Source: Sipunculus nudus (taxonomy: Eukaryota > Annelida > Sipuncula > Golfingiida > Sipunculidae). Taken from it: 64,000 nt of DNA. The notes beneath the pieces are model-generated. The model was not told where the DNA came from. It ran no database searches and saw only the letters and a program-made list of their open reading frames with translations. Shown here in pieces: positions 41,601 through 56,600 of the stretch. The stretch's first letter is position 1; each line of letters begins with the position of its first letter. Location: NCBI GenBank assembly GCA_026874595.1, contig CM049306.1:48426019-48490018 (forward strand), written 5' to 3'. The position numbers and the translations under genes were made by a program.

Positions 41601-44600
41601 AAAAAAAAAAAACAAGGGACCTATGGGTCACTGTGCTCAGCTGACGTTAACCTTGAAGGTAAAAATCTAAAATAATATCTAATGGAGATAAAGTGTAAGA
41701 GGAAGAGGTAATAAAGGCCATGGTTGGTTTATATGATTGGTTTGTATTGATGAGCAAGAAATTGTTGCAAAAAATATTTTGTGACCTGACCATGTGTTTC
41801 CTAATGTTGAAACTAAAGCATGTGAGCAGTTTGTGAACAAATGATCTGTACTATTACCATGATCATTAGTTGGTTTTTCGATTAACTGTTGACATTTCAG
41901 TAGTTTACACATTTGTTCAATTGCATCTATTTTTTGTATAATATATATTATTAAATATATATGTATTTTTTTTATGAAATGTATACAGTTGAAATATAGC
42001 TAATTAACAACATAAAACAGGGCAAACAAAGCCTGATCTCAAATTCTGCTGAGGCAGGAAAATAATGAACAAATGTTTGTATTAAATCCTGATTTTTTTA
42101 TCACATCAATTATTTTCTAATTTAAGTTTATATTTCTATACATTTCCAATTTAACATATATATCTGAATATAAAAGTTGATTCATAATTCTCAATTGCAT
42201 CATCATAAATCTCAATCTTGTCAGATAACACCACATCATGCATACAAATGTTTATTTATTTTTACCACAAAAATATATCTTTTAAATCTGCAAAATAATA
42301 AATATCTAAAAATAATACTTGATTTAGATTTCACAATTTTTAATTGTGTCTTTATTTATCCATAATGTGCTTCATATTTTATAATAATTTAAGCATACTG
42401 ATGGGTTCATTTATATTTGTTAAAATCATTTAAAAGAAAATTGATTTCTTTAAAAATGCTTCATTACACAACATTGCATCTTCTCGATTACACCTTGAAT
42501 GATTTTTTCAAGGAAAGTTTTTGCATATCGAAGTGGAAACAGCATTACAATTAAGGAGATACAATTACTGCATAACACTTGGTGGGTTGGGTTTGCTGGG
42601 GGGGGGGGGGGGAGGGGATTGGGGTGGTGATATGAGAATAACTGTACACCTGTCACAGCAGGGGATCTCCCCATGTGACTGTAACAAATCAGAAACCCTG
42701 GCATAGCTGACTTCCAGTGACCTGGAGTGGGACCCTGCATCTGTAATCAAAGCAAGTGACTACAGAAAAAAAATCAATAACTAGCTTAATTTTCAAGCTT
42801 TTATTTTCAAATTTCAGATTTAGACAAACTAAATATTTATGTTTACATGCTGTGAAAATTAAATCAATGGTGCTTACAGGAAAAAAACGTGCCATGGTCA
42901 AAGTTTGGCAAAATTTAAGGAACTGATTTTTTTTAATGCTAATAACTTAAAAAATTTACAAAATTCAGATCTAATTTTGGGTAAACAATTGAATCTTAAT
43001 TAAACATAGTTATATACTTGAGAAAATAGACTCTAGTTTCAAAATTTTTCATGTTAAATGAGTTATTATTTTTCCTGATTTTTTACAAATTCCATTATGT
43101 TTGGGCCTATAACTTAAAGAATTTATACTTTACAGACTTAATTTCTGGCATGTACATAGGAACTATACAGAGGAATATTTATGGTAAATATGACGAAAAA
43201 CAGATGAGTGGTTTTGATATTAGGCAGTCCTGAAGTGTGAAAATAGGATTTTAATAAAAAATTGAGGTTTTTCCTTAATTTCTAAAAGGAACGAAGTCGC
43301 AAAGACCCAGTTTTCGGCTTGGTAGGAGATCTTGGGGACATCTAACATTATGCCCAATTTTGGATTCCTAGGTCTTCCGGTTTCAAAACGTGTCACATCT
43401 ACGGACGGACGGACGACGGACAATGGACCACGACTATAGCTCAGATGACTTATAGTCAGCTGAGCTAAAAATTGTGTTTCCAACTGCATGCATAATCAAA
43501 TGGTGTAAATTAGATATATGTACCAGTATTTAATTTTAAATGAAAAATAGTAAAAATCAACGCCAAATAGTGAAACTTTTGTAAAATTTTACAGCATGTG
43601 ATACTTCTTAATAAGCTTCAGGTATGAAAGTACATACAGTGGTATATATATCCCAGTATTCCATATAACCAGTGATTTTGTACAACACTGGTTAGATTGC
43701 AGAAAAAAATTGTTGCATATAAAATACCACTACAATGTAAAATTGACAGAGCATATCAACTGCACTAAATAGGTTCAGGTACACAGGTGTCAACCCATAA
43801 TCACCACCAGAGGATGATTTTAGAAAAAAAAAGAATAAAAAAGTATAAACTATGGAAAAAGTATGAAACAAGGGACCCATGGGTCATGTCGCTCAGCTGA
43901 ATTTGGGAAAATATTAGCAAATGCAAAATATTCTTATTTCTATTGGTTTATGTATATTAGCATTTCAAAAGCAAAGAGAAAGTGGAGCTGCTAAAATTAA
44001 ACTCTGTAGATTATAGAATAATGGACATAAGCTAAAACATATGCACTGTGTAATAAACTTGTGGCCTGAAACCATTTTATGATGCACCAAGGGAAAAATG
44101 GGCCAACGGTAAGTGTTATATGAAAGTTAAATTTCATAAACGAAGAATGTGAGAAGAAATTAAGTTTTCAATAGTTAAATATATGGCCATTTGATTTAAA
44201 ATTATTCTAATATTTCTGATTTTAAAACTAAGTTTAATAGTATTATTCACACCTAGGCCCGGCCAACTTTAAGAGATACAAATGCTACAATGTATTTATA
44301 TCTTCTTGAATCTAGTTAATTAGCACTTACGTTAGATCATAATATTTTATCACATTTGAATGTTAGAATTCAATTCCTGAACATTTTTATCTTAAAAGAA
44401 ATTAAAATTGTCCAAGTCTCAACAAAAAGAATTAATTTAACATTAAAATTATAAGATTTATCTTTTTTATGAGTCCTGTGTTTTGAAGGGGTCAGTGGGG
44501 GAGGAGTCTCTGTTGCTACTACTGGTTGCTGAAAATTGGGAAATTATAAGATTCATCTTGTTTATAGTACAGGTCTGTCAACAGAATCGGGTGTGGTTGG

Positions 44601-47600
44601 GGGGGGGGGGAGAGGGAGAGAGAGAGAGAGAGAGAGAGAGACTCCCTGTGGTATTAACTGCAGACAGCCTGAATTAGCTCAACAAAGAGAGAGGGCTTGC
44701 AGCAGTGATGGGATTACATAACAACACCCTTGGCAAAGAGAGCTATACTGAATGACCTACAGTGACCCCTAACAAGAGCCTCCACAAAAAATCAATAACT
44801 AGCCTAATTTTTTAGCTTTTATTTTAAAATTTTAGATTTTAACAGATTAAATCCTTGTGTGTACATGCTGTGAAAATAAAATCCACTGTACATACTGGAA
44901 AAAAACGTGCCGTGGCCAAATTTAAGGTACGGATTTTATATTTATGCTTATAACTTGAAAAAATTGCAAAATTCAGATCTAATTTTTGGTGTACAATTGA
45001 ATCTTGATTAAATGACGTTATATCCCTGAAAGTCTCTAGCTTCAAGAATTATAAATTACGCAATACTGACCTAATTTTTGGAATGTACATAGGAAATGTA
45101 TGGAAGAATATGCATATTTACAATGATCAAATTCAGATCAGTAGTTTTGATATTAGGCATTCCTGAAGTGTAAAAATGATTTGAATAAAAATTGAGGTTT
45201 TCCTTAATTTCTCAAAGAAAAAAAGTCACAGAGACCCAGATTTTTGCTTGGAAGGAGATCTTAGGGACATCTAACATTATGCCAATTTTTGGATTAGCAG
45301 GCAAAGTTGTAGTAAACAAAAGTGGGGTCATGATGCTAGAAAATACAAATACATCAAGGCCTCTAAAAAACTCCAGTAGCTAGACTATTTTTTAAGCTTA
45401 TACTATCAAAATTTCATAATTCATCAGATTAAATCCATATGTAAACTGGCTGTGAAAATTAAATCAACTGTACTTACAAGAAAAAAACTTGCCATGGTCA
45501 AAATTGGGCAAAATTTAAGGTACCAATTTTTTATTTTTGCTAATATTTTAAAAAATTAAAAAAGATTTTGATCTAATTTTAGGTACAGAATTTAATTTTG
45601 ATTAATTAAAGTTAAATTACTGTAAAAAAAAGTCCTAAGCTTTAACATGTTTTGTGTTAAGTGATCAAATATCTTTCCTGTTTTTTACAAAATGCATTAT
45701 GTTTGAGCCTATAACTTTTTTTAATTATATAATACAGACCTATTTTCTGGCAGGAACATAGGAACTATATAGAGGATTATTTATGGTAATTAGGAGGAAA
45801 AATAGATGAGTAGTTTTGATATTAGGCAGCCCTGAAATGTGAAAATAGGTTTTTAATAAACAATTGAGGTTTTTCCTTAATTTCTCAAAGGAACGAAGTC
45901 GCAAAGACCCAGTTTTCGACTTGGTAGGAGATCTTGGGGACATCTAACATAATGCCCAATTTTGGATTCCTAGCTCTTACGATTTCAAAACGTGCCACAT
46001 CTACGGACGGACAGACAGACATATGGACGATGGACAATGGACCACGACTATAGCTCAGATGACTTATAGTCAGCTGAGCTAAAAAAGTATAAAACAAAGT
46101 CTAGTTTGATAAAAAGTATGATACTTTTAAAAAAGTGAAAGAGTGGAAGCACAGCCATCAGGAAAGCAACATATTAGAGCAAAAAAGAAAATGGAGGGAA
46201 ATACATCAGTCACACCTGACACACCATCAATGTGTTACATCATCCTGGTATGATGCAATACCACATAATCATATGAGGTTTTAATCCATGTGTACAGCAT
46301 TTGGATACAATTTTGTCATCCCCTCATTTTATTTTAATCATTCATCTGCATTAAATTTTTGCAGTACAGTAATGGATATTAAGCGTTAATTATATTACCG
46401 AGAAAAATGTCTTTGGCACTCACCATGATATGAACTGCAAAGGGAAGGAGATCAGCTAGTGCTAAGGCCAAAAGTTTTAAATATTTGGTTTACAAACATT
46501 TTGTGGAATAACTGAGGGCAGGAGGATGGGCAAAAAATGTTGTAAATTTCAAACATTTCAGCTGTAAGTTTAACTGCCATGCATTTAAGTACTGGCAATT
46601 CAAATGAATATTTCATGTCATTGGCAAGCTGAATGTGTTTTAATGCTCAGCTTAAACCTCAATCCAGCAAGGTAAAACAGGAATAAATATATTCTGTTTC
46701 AGGTTTGTAGACTTGTTTGTACCCTGCATATATATACTGCACTGAGGTAAAACTATACATTTCCTGAGGGGACAGTCTCACAGACCAGGGAATCAGCTTA
46801 AGTATAAGCTTTCATCTATGGCCAAATAATCCCTTTGAACCCAGCAATCTGTACATTTTCATTACATTGACATGTTCTTCCTGCAAATTAATTTAATCAC
46901 AGGAATGAAAATAATCTTTGAAATTTCAATTTTTAATTTTCAATTTAACAAAATTGAACTAGGAGAGTCTGTAAACCCAAAATTAAGAAAATTTCTGGCC
47001 TAAACTATGCGAGGATAGGTTAACACAATAATTCTGTACTCGTGAGTTCTTCCTTGTTTTGCTCCTGCGTTGCACAATCCCAGAACTTCAGAAATCATGC
47101 AGTCAGTGTTTACTCAAATCTATCTGGTCACAACTTTAGGATGTCACCATATTCACAATATCAGGTCACAAGGATGATTTCTGTCCTTCAGGAGAGGTTT
47201 CCTTCCGGCATCCACCGGAAACCGGTGAAGAATTAGGACTAGAATATTTCCCATTACGTGATCACATGACCAGCTTTTTTGTTAACATCAGCTGCAAAAG
47301 GCTATAGTTTACAGAACTTGAGAGATAGTTGGCAGGTTTATGGGTCTTACTGACAGAGCTTTATATTATTTTAAGGAAGACCCATAGTTTTACTACATTT
47401 TACACTAACATGAAGGGCCTTTTTTGAGCCATATTAGTAAAAAAATCAATATTATAATCTTTATCTGCTTTTGGTAACTATTACTCTGAATCCTAATTAC
47501 AAAGAATTAGGGCACTGTGTCCTACTTAATGAAAAGGAAATAGATGCAGATGAGGTTTGTGACAGAATTACGTTGGCTATAGTTTAGCTGATAATGTGAC

Positions 47601-50600
47601 ACAATATTTGTTAATAGTTATAGCATTTATTTAGTATGTTAACAGTTATTTCACAAAAGAGGTCACAGAGACCTACTTTACAGATTAGAGATTAACCTGA
47701 GAATGACATTTCTTTTTATGTTTGTTACTCCTGATAATAACAGACAAGATGGTATACTTCAATATGTTCACTGCAAAAAAACAGCCTGGTTGTTATTCTA
47801 ATAACCACAAACACAAGAAATAAACCACCGGCCAGTATGTAAATAACTAGTGACTTACTGATCAATTACTTATCACCTTTTCATATGACTACTCTATCAC
47901 ACGTGTATTATATAGTAACAACCAAGCAACAAAAAAAAAGAAACTAAAAAGTGCACATAGAAAGAATACCTCCATAAAAACCCTGTTGTCAAAATTTATA
48001 ATGTGTCATACCACATTAATTCCCTGATATTCATTGATTAAAATTCATTGACAACATATGGTGATATTGACTATTAACATAATCTGAAACAAATACCTGC
48101 TGCCCATCATTACATAAAGGTCAGATAAAAATCATTCAGATTTTGTGCTGTGAAAATCCAATAAAGATGAATTGTGTCTATTATTTTGTAAAGGCTCTGA
48201 CTGATTAGGATTTAAAGGGGTCGGGGGTCAGGTCCTAACATACATGTATAAATTACATGATAAATATTTTGTAACACACATTACAAACAAATATCTTATA
48301 AACTATTGAAACAAATCCAATTTAAAGTTCCATAAAACTGCCACTCTGAAAGTAATTAATTTCAATTCAATATACACTCATTTAACTCTGCTTTCACTAA
48401 GGAATATGGGTAGTTATCCTAACATAAAAGCATTACTGTTTAAGTTTGCTTACTTAAAGATTTAGAAGTGAAAAAGATCATTTGACTCACAGAAATTGGG
48501 TCAACATAGGTGGAGACAAAAGCAGCTTCTCTGATATTCCAATCACAAGATCAGTTTGACCATAAACTTTGTGCTCATAGTTTTAGAGCTACAAATATAT
48601 TTGGTAAATGGCATATCATGCAAGAAAACACTGAAAACTTTCATAATTTATAAGAGAAAAGTTAAACGAATTCAAACCAATTAATACTCTCAACATAAAT
48701 GTTAACCAGGCCCTGCAGATTACAGATACACACCAATCACATGACCAATATTGAGTAAATGTTTTAGCTGGCAGTTGTAGCTGGTCCTTAGACATATAAC
48801 AGACATATGTCTGCAAAAACATATATGTATGCACAGTATATCAGAGTGCTCAAATTCATTGCCCAGTATAGCCCACAGAATACCAATCATTATTACCAAA
48901 TTTCTGGTTTTCATGGCAATTTTCTAAGGACTTTCCCGGATTTAAACTTAGAAGTCTCTTGGTCTATTGGTTTTAATTTGTGCCTTGCTAACAGATGGAT
49001 GCTGAGTATGCTGGACAACCAGGATAGACCTTGGACAAAGGGTCATTACTGTAGCTTAGATGACTTGCAATCTATTGAGCTATGAACTGAACAGCAGCAT
49101 ATTTAATGGATAAATTTGTAATCTGCTCCTTCACCCTGTATCTTTTCAAATTAGGCATGGGACCTTAATAAATAGTCCAAAAAGGATATTTTCTGAACAG
49201 CACCTAAGTTACATCTGAAGGGTGGTGCATGTCAAATGCAGCTGGAGTGAATTGCCATAGCCAACTGTGAACAGCTTTAAACTGCTTTTAAAAGTCTTTC
49301 AGAACAATATAAATTTAACAATGAGTGCTGTTATGATAATTCCACTCTTGCATGAATATACTGGAAATTAATCTTTCTTCAATGTATAAAGCTATCCAAG
49401 ACAATAAGATTTCACACCAGATTTCAAAACAATCCATAAAGCAATCCCTGAGAAAACTGACCAATTAAAATGTTCATTATAGGTACAACACAGGGTTGGC
49501 ATTCTTCCAGGAAGATAGGTATTTCTTCCCTCCAAAGGGAAGTTAGGGAAATTTTATGGAAAGAAAAAGAAAGTTAGGGAAAAACTATTGATATTTTCCA
49601 CAATCATTTATTAAACATTACACACATTTAATAGAGAATCACTGAATAATGTATGACAACTATTCTTTATTTACACATTGTTATTTATTATTTATACATT
49701 TAATTAAACCAAAATTTATCGAAATAAATAAACGGAATAGGCAACATGAGAACAGTAACCCTGACACTATGCCTCACTCATTAAGAGTAGGACAGATCAG
49801 TTCCATTAGTGTTTTGGGTTCATGCACAAAAAAACTACTCCAAAAATATCTACTTCATGTTTTTTGTTTAGTGGTTGTGTATCAAAATCTCTGCTCACCG
49901 ATTTGGGTTACGTCCCATAATGTCTGCTGGATATGATCTACCAGTAATAGAGTGATAATCAGTTGTTTCCTACATTCACCAAATTTCTAGGTATATATGA
50001 TTAACATATAATTATTATTTAGACAGTTAGTACCAATGATTATTTATGAAGCTACCTTAAATAAACCAAAATAATTGATAATCATTCATAGCTGAATTGA
50101 TTCCCACATGTTCACCATGCTAAAAAATCCCCCTGATTTGTACTGATATGAAGGCCAAAATATCATTTGAAAAACAAAAATGACATGTATGTTGTGTCTG
50201 TATATCTTTCCTGGGAAGAAAGTATTTCTTCCCTTCCCTTCCTTTCCCTCTGGGAAGGTTGTGCCAACCCTGGTAAAAAAAAGTCCAATTCAACAGTTCT
50301 CAAAATTTGATGACCATTCTGGGCACAAAAAAGTTAAAACAATACATGAAGTCATTCTTAAGAAATCTAATAAAGTTCCACAAAAACAAATTGAAAGTGA
50401 TGTGCAAATTACAATGCATAAAACTATACATTAACATATAAACAAACAAACACAGGGACACATGGGAAAATCCAACCTTGAATTGTTCAACTTCAATCCA
50501 AAGGGTAAAAATATCCACTTAATCAAGAAAAAAAGCCACCTTCAACTAACTAATAGAATACATTCCAGAACAGTCTATAGTGTCATTATGTATAAGCCAA

Positions 50601-53600
50601 GGATGAAAAAGAGAAAGTGAATGCAAGCTATTCAATATTAACAAGAAACATTAATACATATTACTGAAGGATGTAGAACTTCTTTCCTCCTTTCACTTGT
50701 CATTTCACAGCTGAGCTGTAGTAAAATCTTTGTTGAAAATTCACATATTACTTCACATTTTTATGTACCATGGAAGCATTATAGGCACATTAAATCCATC
50801 AAGCATCATCCAGATTAGTTTAAAATCTGTCCAGTTGACTCTGAAATGTGTCCTTTTCAAAGCTGAAGAAAGTTTGGACCAGATAACCCAGATGTAATGT
50901 TATACTGATGTAGTACAATGTATGTAGTTCCCTTTTACGTAACCAAAAGAGCACTGATAATGAAACTTGAAACAATGAAAACATTTAATTTATATATCTC
51001 TTATTTAATTTATATACATGTATATCTTACTGGCTTAAGGGCCACTGGATAAATTTTATTTTATAATTTCAGTAATGAGTCATGGTCACAGGCAGCCTAA
51101 GTCCAGAGTTGGTATTGAAACTTGCCCCATGCTAAATGCATGCAAAACTGAGAAATATTTAACTTATTTGTTAATTTATGCCCTATCAACTGATGGTCCT
51201 TTAATGGGTCATTGCAACAGCTCAGTTGAATTGAAAATTAGCTAAAAATTTTCCATTGACAGCACTGCATTCATTATTGTATTACCTTTATACACACAGT
51301 TAACATTTTGTGTCTGTGCCAGAATTTGAAGGAAGTATTCAAATGATTCCATTAACTACCAGCCACTGCGGTTAGTATGTAACAGTAGGAGGTCACATCA
51401 AGCTTCACAGCACTAGGCTGTTGTGGCTTGACAGTGATGTATTTAACCAGATTTGGCACAAACCCCCTGAATCGTGACCAGCCAGTGTGATACACTGGAT
51501 AAGGCTGGCCTGGATGGAGTTGTAAGAAGGCTGTACTGTGCATTTGTTCCTGGTTCAGATACATCACTCACACTTATTCTACAACCCAGTCTGTGTTTAC
51601 AAAGGTTTTCTAGGTTAATAAAATTCTTTCCTTTGAACTCATTTGATTGTTAGCACTGAACTAGAGCATGTACAAAATGTTGCCATGGTAACCTAAATTA
51701 CATTCATCACTGAAAATATACAACAGAAGAACACAATTGCAGACACTAGCCAGGCGGGTTTTTGTCCATAATACAAAGGTGCCCATATATGAGAACTTAC
51801 TGACCTATCTACTTATCACAGACATGCCTCAGGTACCTTCAAGGGAGAGGTGCCAATAATAGAGGTGCCAGGATATGAGACATTGCAGAGATTATCTATC
51901 TACTCACAACAGACAACAGGCCCGGTGTCTACTACACCTGCCGGTCCTGGGTGTATAATCATCCCCATTGCTGGGTCATAACACCGAGGAACACCCCCCC
52001 CCCAAAGACGCACTCTTATGTGAGTAATACACGGCTGTGGGGCACAGCCTTCCCATTAAGCCTGCAGAGCGCACACCCTTGGTGGGGGCCGACCATGAAA
52101 TACCTCACCGCCTCGGCTGAGATTCGAACCCACCATCTCCCGGCTTTGAGTCCTGCGCTCTACCCCTGAGCCACAGAAGCCCGTCAGCCACAGAAGCCAG
52201 TGGAAAACACACTGGATAGACATACACTGAACCATCTCCATGATCTCCATGTCTTCTCCAGTGGGTAAAATGATGTAATCTAACAACATGAATCTACAGC
52301 TAGCCTGATACTAGACAGTAGTGGTTCCTGATTCTTTCTCAATAAATTTCAAGGCTTTGAGTGGAAGTCTGGCATGGCAAAGTGAAGTTCAAACCCATAC
52401 CTCCTAGTTCACCTGCTCAGGAGTCAGACGTGCTGACCACTCATCTTTATGAATGCTAATGGTTCAAAGTAATATCTTAACCTTAAGATAAGAGGTATGT
52501 GTAGGTCATATTACTTAGGTACTCATGATGTCACATGTGATGTAAAGGTATAATTTAAGCCTGTTCAAGCTAAAGTGTAAATTTATACCTCATGGGCCTT
52601 TTTTGAGAAGATAATGTAAGGGGGACCTTCCATAGGTGTAACATCCGAAGTGTTCAATATTATATTTTGTTTATTTTAATGACATGCATGACTGAAAAGT
52701 TATTGATGAAAATAAGCAAAAACTATAAACTGACTGACAGAAATATCTCAAAATTTAACTATTTTGTGTTTTATACCCCTAAAATGTGAGAGGAACAACA
52801 GGTTCTATGCCTCCCATCCCTAAACAGTGAGGGGGACATGTCCTCCTGTCCCCCCCCCCCCAAAAAAAAAAAACAAGGCTCCTGTAAGTGCTTATAGTTA
52901 TATGTACAGATTTTTCAATGTCTGACAGTTTTATTACAAAGAAGGCTTCATATACAAGACCAGGTGTTACATCTGAGTCAGTTTCTTGTTATGGCATGTT
53001 GTGCATGTGTATTTAAAAAAAACCAAGGAAATGTGTCGTCTCTTCATCTGTACCGTTGGACTTGAATAGGTAAAGAGAAACAAGAGCTGCTAATACACAA
53101 TGCTATGTGGCACAGTCTATTATATGCATCAACATAACACAAGATCTTGATGATTATAATGTTTCTGAGAATTATTACTGAGATGCCCAAGATCATGTTT
53201 ACTATTTTGACATGTAAATGGTATCCTAGGCATGTTAAATTATAAATGGCAATAATAGATCTAATGCAGTGTAGGAGGCAGTAATATGCAATAAAACTGT
53301 ACATCCTTTCCCTATTAGCAAGAAATGATATTTTACAAGTCACACTTCTTACAAAAATGTTGCAAAATGTTTACAAACATCCCTGTGGATCTCCAATTAC
53401 TGCATGATCCCTTGACTCCCGCAGTGCCACCCCTATTTAAAATGAACTGGTTGGAATATTCTCTGAAATCAAGACTGCTGTAACCTTAGTTGTCTTGAAT
53501 TATGGATGATCCCATTTTAAGGTTGGGATGACCCTGGAGACTTAAATATTAATTAAATTCTGGCCCATGTTAAATTTAAGTAGAAATATATTTGTGCTCA

Positions 53601-56600
53601 GAAATTTAAAACACCTTGGCATGTGGACATACGACTGTAGATGTCCCATTTCCATCCACCCCAAAAAAGGGAATGATAAATATATGTTTTTGCAATTACT
53701 TATACTGTATTCGTCAATTTTATTTTGGATTTGCATAAACAAGAAATGATATTACAAAATGTCTGGACTGGAGATCTATTAATATCAAGTCCTGGCAAGG
53801 GTTTAAAAATCAATTATCAGTATAATTACAATTTTTTCGCTCAAGAGAAATATAAAGATCAATGTTCATTTTTTCATAACGAGCTTATCTATTAGTAAGG
53901 TATAAAATATTGATATTTAAATGACAGTAATAGATTTATTAATGTAGCCTCAGTTAAAATTCACAATACTGCTTCATTAAAAAGAAAGTGTACTGTAGAA
54001 AAAAGCCCTACCTTTTAGACAGCTGAGTAATTGATAAGATGGTGCCCCAGAACCCCCTCCTTTCATAACCAGATATATATTGAAACAACATAATGTAGTG
54101 ACATACAGAGAATCATTCTAAATACATTGAGTGTGTACCTAGCTTTACATTTCATGGTTACTGTATTATCAAACTGTGACAAGGAAATGATTCTTTCAGG
54201 TGTGCCTTGATCTGGCACCAATTCAAGAGTCGTGACTACACTGTCTGTGTTTAGAACACATTCCATGTTAAGTCAATACACCACAAAAAAGTTCTGCTCT
54301 CCTAGTTTCCTTGACCTCTGCTATCTATGACAGGATGTTTACCAGACAACTTATAATATGTTTAAATGACCTGTTGGTCTAATTACTGGAATTCCTACTG
54401 GGTCGAATCCAGAGTATACACATTGTATAACATGTTTATATACAGGTGCAGTAAACCAGGGCCACGTTGACCCACCATAATAAGAGTTCCAATAAAATTC
54501 CATAGGTTATTAGACTGTATTTAACTTTTGGTATCATGAAAAAATTTCCTCTGGGCAACTTAAAATATATTTTGAAGTCCAATTAATAATGCCTTATAAT
54601 GAAATCTATGGCTACAGGCTTTTAATTTTTGTCATCTGAAACATTATTAAAACCTGACCATTTTCGGCCAAAGTAGCCCTTATTTTGAGTATTGTTAAAT
54701 TAATATCTTTCTTTTGGCCATGTAAGGTGCTGCCACCTCAGATTTCATCAAAAGAAATATATACATGAAACCTTGCCACCAAAAAACAGTACTGGTATCA
54801 ATCTGTCTTTAAAATATATAAGAAAAACATAAATCAAGTTGCACAAAAATAAAACTTATGGGCAGTTATAGTTTATACAGGGCTCAACATTAACTAATTA
54901 AAGTACTTGCCCAACAGGGCAAGTAATATCTAGCTTTCACTTGCCCAACATGAATTCTAACTTGTCCTTCAAAAATCAGTGTTCACAACCAGGGTAAAAG
55001 CTACACAAACTTGAGTGTCTGCTAAATTATGTACATGTGGAAAGCAAGTGGAGGTGGTCCAATCACAATGAGGATTTCATTGCATTGTTCCATGTGTTTT
55101 TTTTATGATTATTTTAGCTCTTGATTGATTCATTTTTGTAAACATACTTATGAGGTATAAATTTAATGAAGTGTGGGGGAATAAATAACCAAAGTTTCAT
55201 TCCTGTTAGCTGTTTTTTGCCAATATTTAAGATCTATTGTGCCAGTCAGGGGTTTGCAAATGTCATGACAGCTTTGTACCGGCGGCAGAAGCCTGTCCCT
55301 GGAGGTCTACCCCTGACCAGTGCCGACCAGCGTGGCTATATCCCTGATCACAACCACAAATACAAAAAGTGTGTTCCATGTGATTATTTGCAACAATAAA
55401 CATGTTCAAATCTTTGTTTGATAATAATATTTCTCTGTAGCATTAGCACCGATAAACACAGGGTTGGCTGTTTTATCTGTAGCCGGTTTAATCCTCTGGA
55501 TTAATCCAGATTCATCAGGATCGGATGAAACAGGTTTGATCCAGTTTTATACAAGGTTTTGGTGTATTCTTTGATGTCACATCTTTGGAATCTGGAAACC
55601 CCTTTGCCCTTTTCCTTGTGTAATTTATATTAGTATAATTAAAACTCTAAAAGTGTAGACTTTGACGTATTTGTCAGGTTGGCTTTTGTCTGGGTGGGCT
55701 TTTGTCAGGGTGGGTCTTTGTCCTACACTGGCTTACATTTGGTTAGGCTTACATCTATTCCTTGCATAAATGACTTAAGATATACAGTGATATCAGCTGT
55801 CCATAATTTTATGAGGGTTCTCTCTGAGAGGTAAACAATAAACTGCTTGAAAAGCTTTGTTACCATAAAAAAAATAAAAACTGGCCAGTCATGACAGCCT
55901 GAGAGGAGAACCCTACATTGGATCAAAGTTATTCAGGCACTCTCCTCCACTGGACTCTAGTTGCCCAATAGTTGTTGATTATAAAGCTACCTTAACTACC
56001 TTCTAGCCTGCCCTATGACTGTGAGTAAATATTTGTTGGCTGAGTATGATGCAATAAAGATGATAAATCCTAATGAGAAACTGACCACCAGCCAGAAGAG
56101 TAACCCAGCAGACAAAGGGACTTCTCCTCTTTCTGGTGTTTGTGGAGCACATGCTAGTGTCTGCTGAAAACTGTGATACATGAACCTGGAATTACTTGCC
56201 AATCGGATATCAAGCTTATATATTAATTATTATATATTACATTAAAATACCTTCTGAACTTATTTATCCAGATTAGCAATTATGTTAATATATTGAATTT
56301 TACAAGGCAAATCTTAGTTTGATCCAGTTTAATTCAGTATAATCCAGATAAAACTGGATTCAACCTGATAAAATACTTTTATCCATTATCCTGGATTAAA
56401 CTGGACCAAACTAAGATTCACCTCAAGTGTAAAATTTAATTATATTTATCTGGATAAACCCCAGCCCTGGATAAACATACTAGGTAATTTTGAACAAAAA
56501 CCTGAAACTTAACTAACTTAAGATTAGTTAAGTTTCAGGCCTTTGTGTAAAGGTGCATGTTGGATGTACTTGCCTAGCTTGGCCAGAAGTTAGTGGTATT

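Noticed and set aside
51440-51560. Resemblance of one minus frame (YSLLTTPSRP...HWLV) to the PEBP fold signature
   Set aside because: The core DPDAPSR motif is incomplete, spacing is six residues short and the frame soon stops; probably chance.
52120-52184. Possible functional tRNA gene on the minus strand
   Set aside because: Boxes A and B are present but acceptor and T stems do not pair properly and a SINE body follows.
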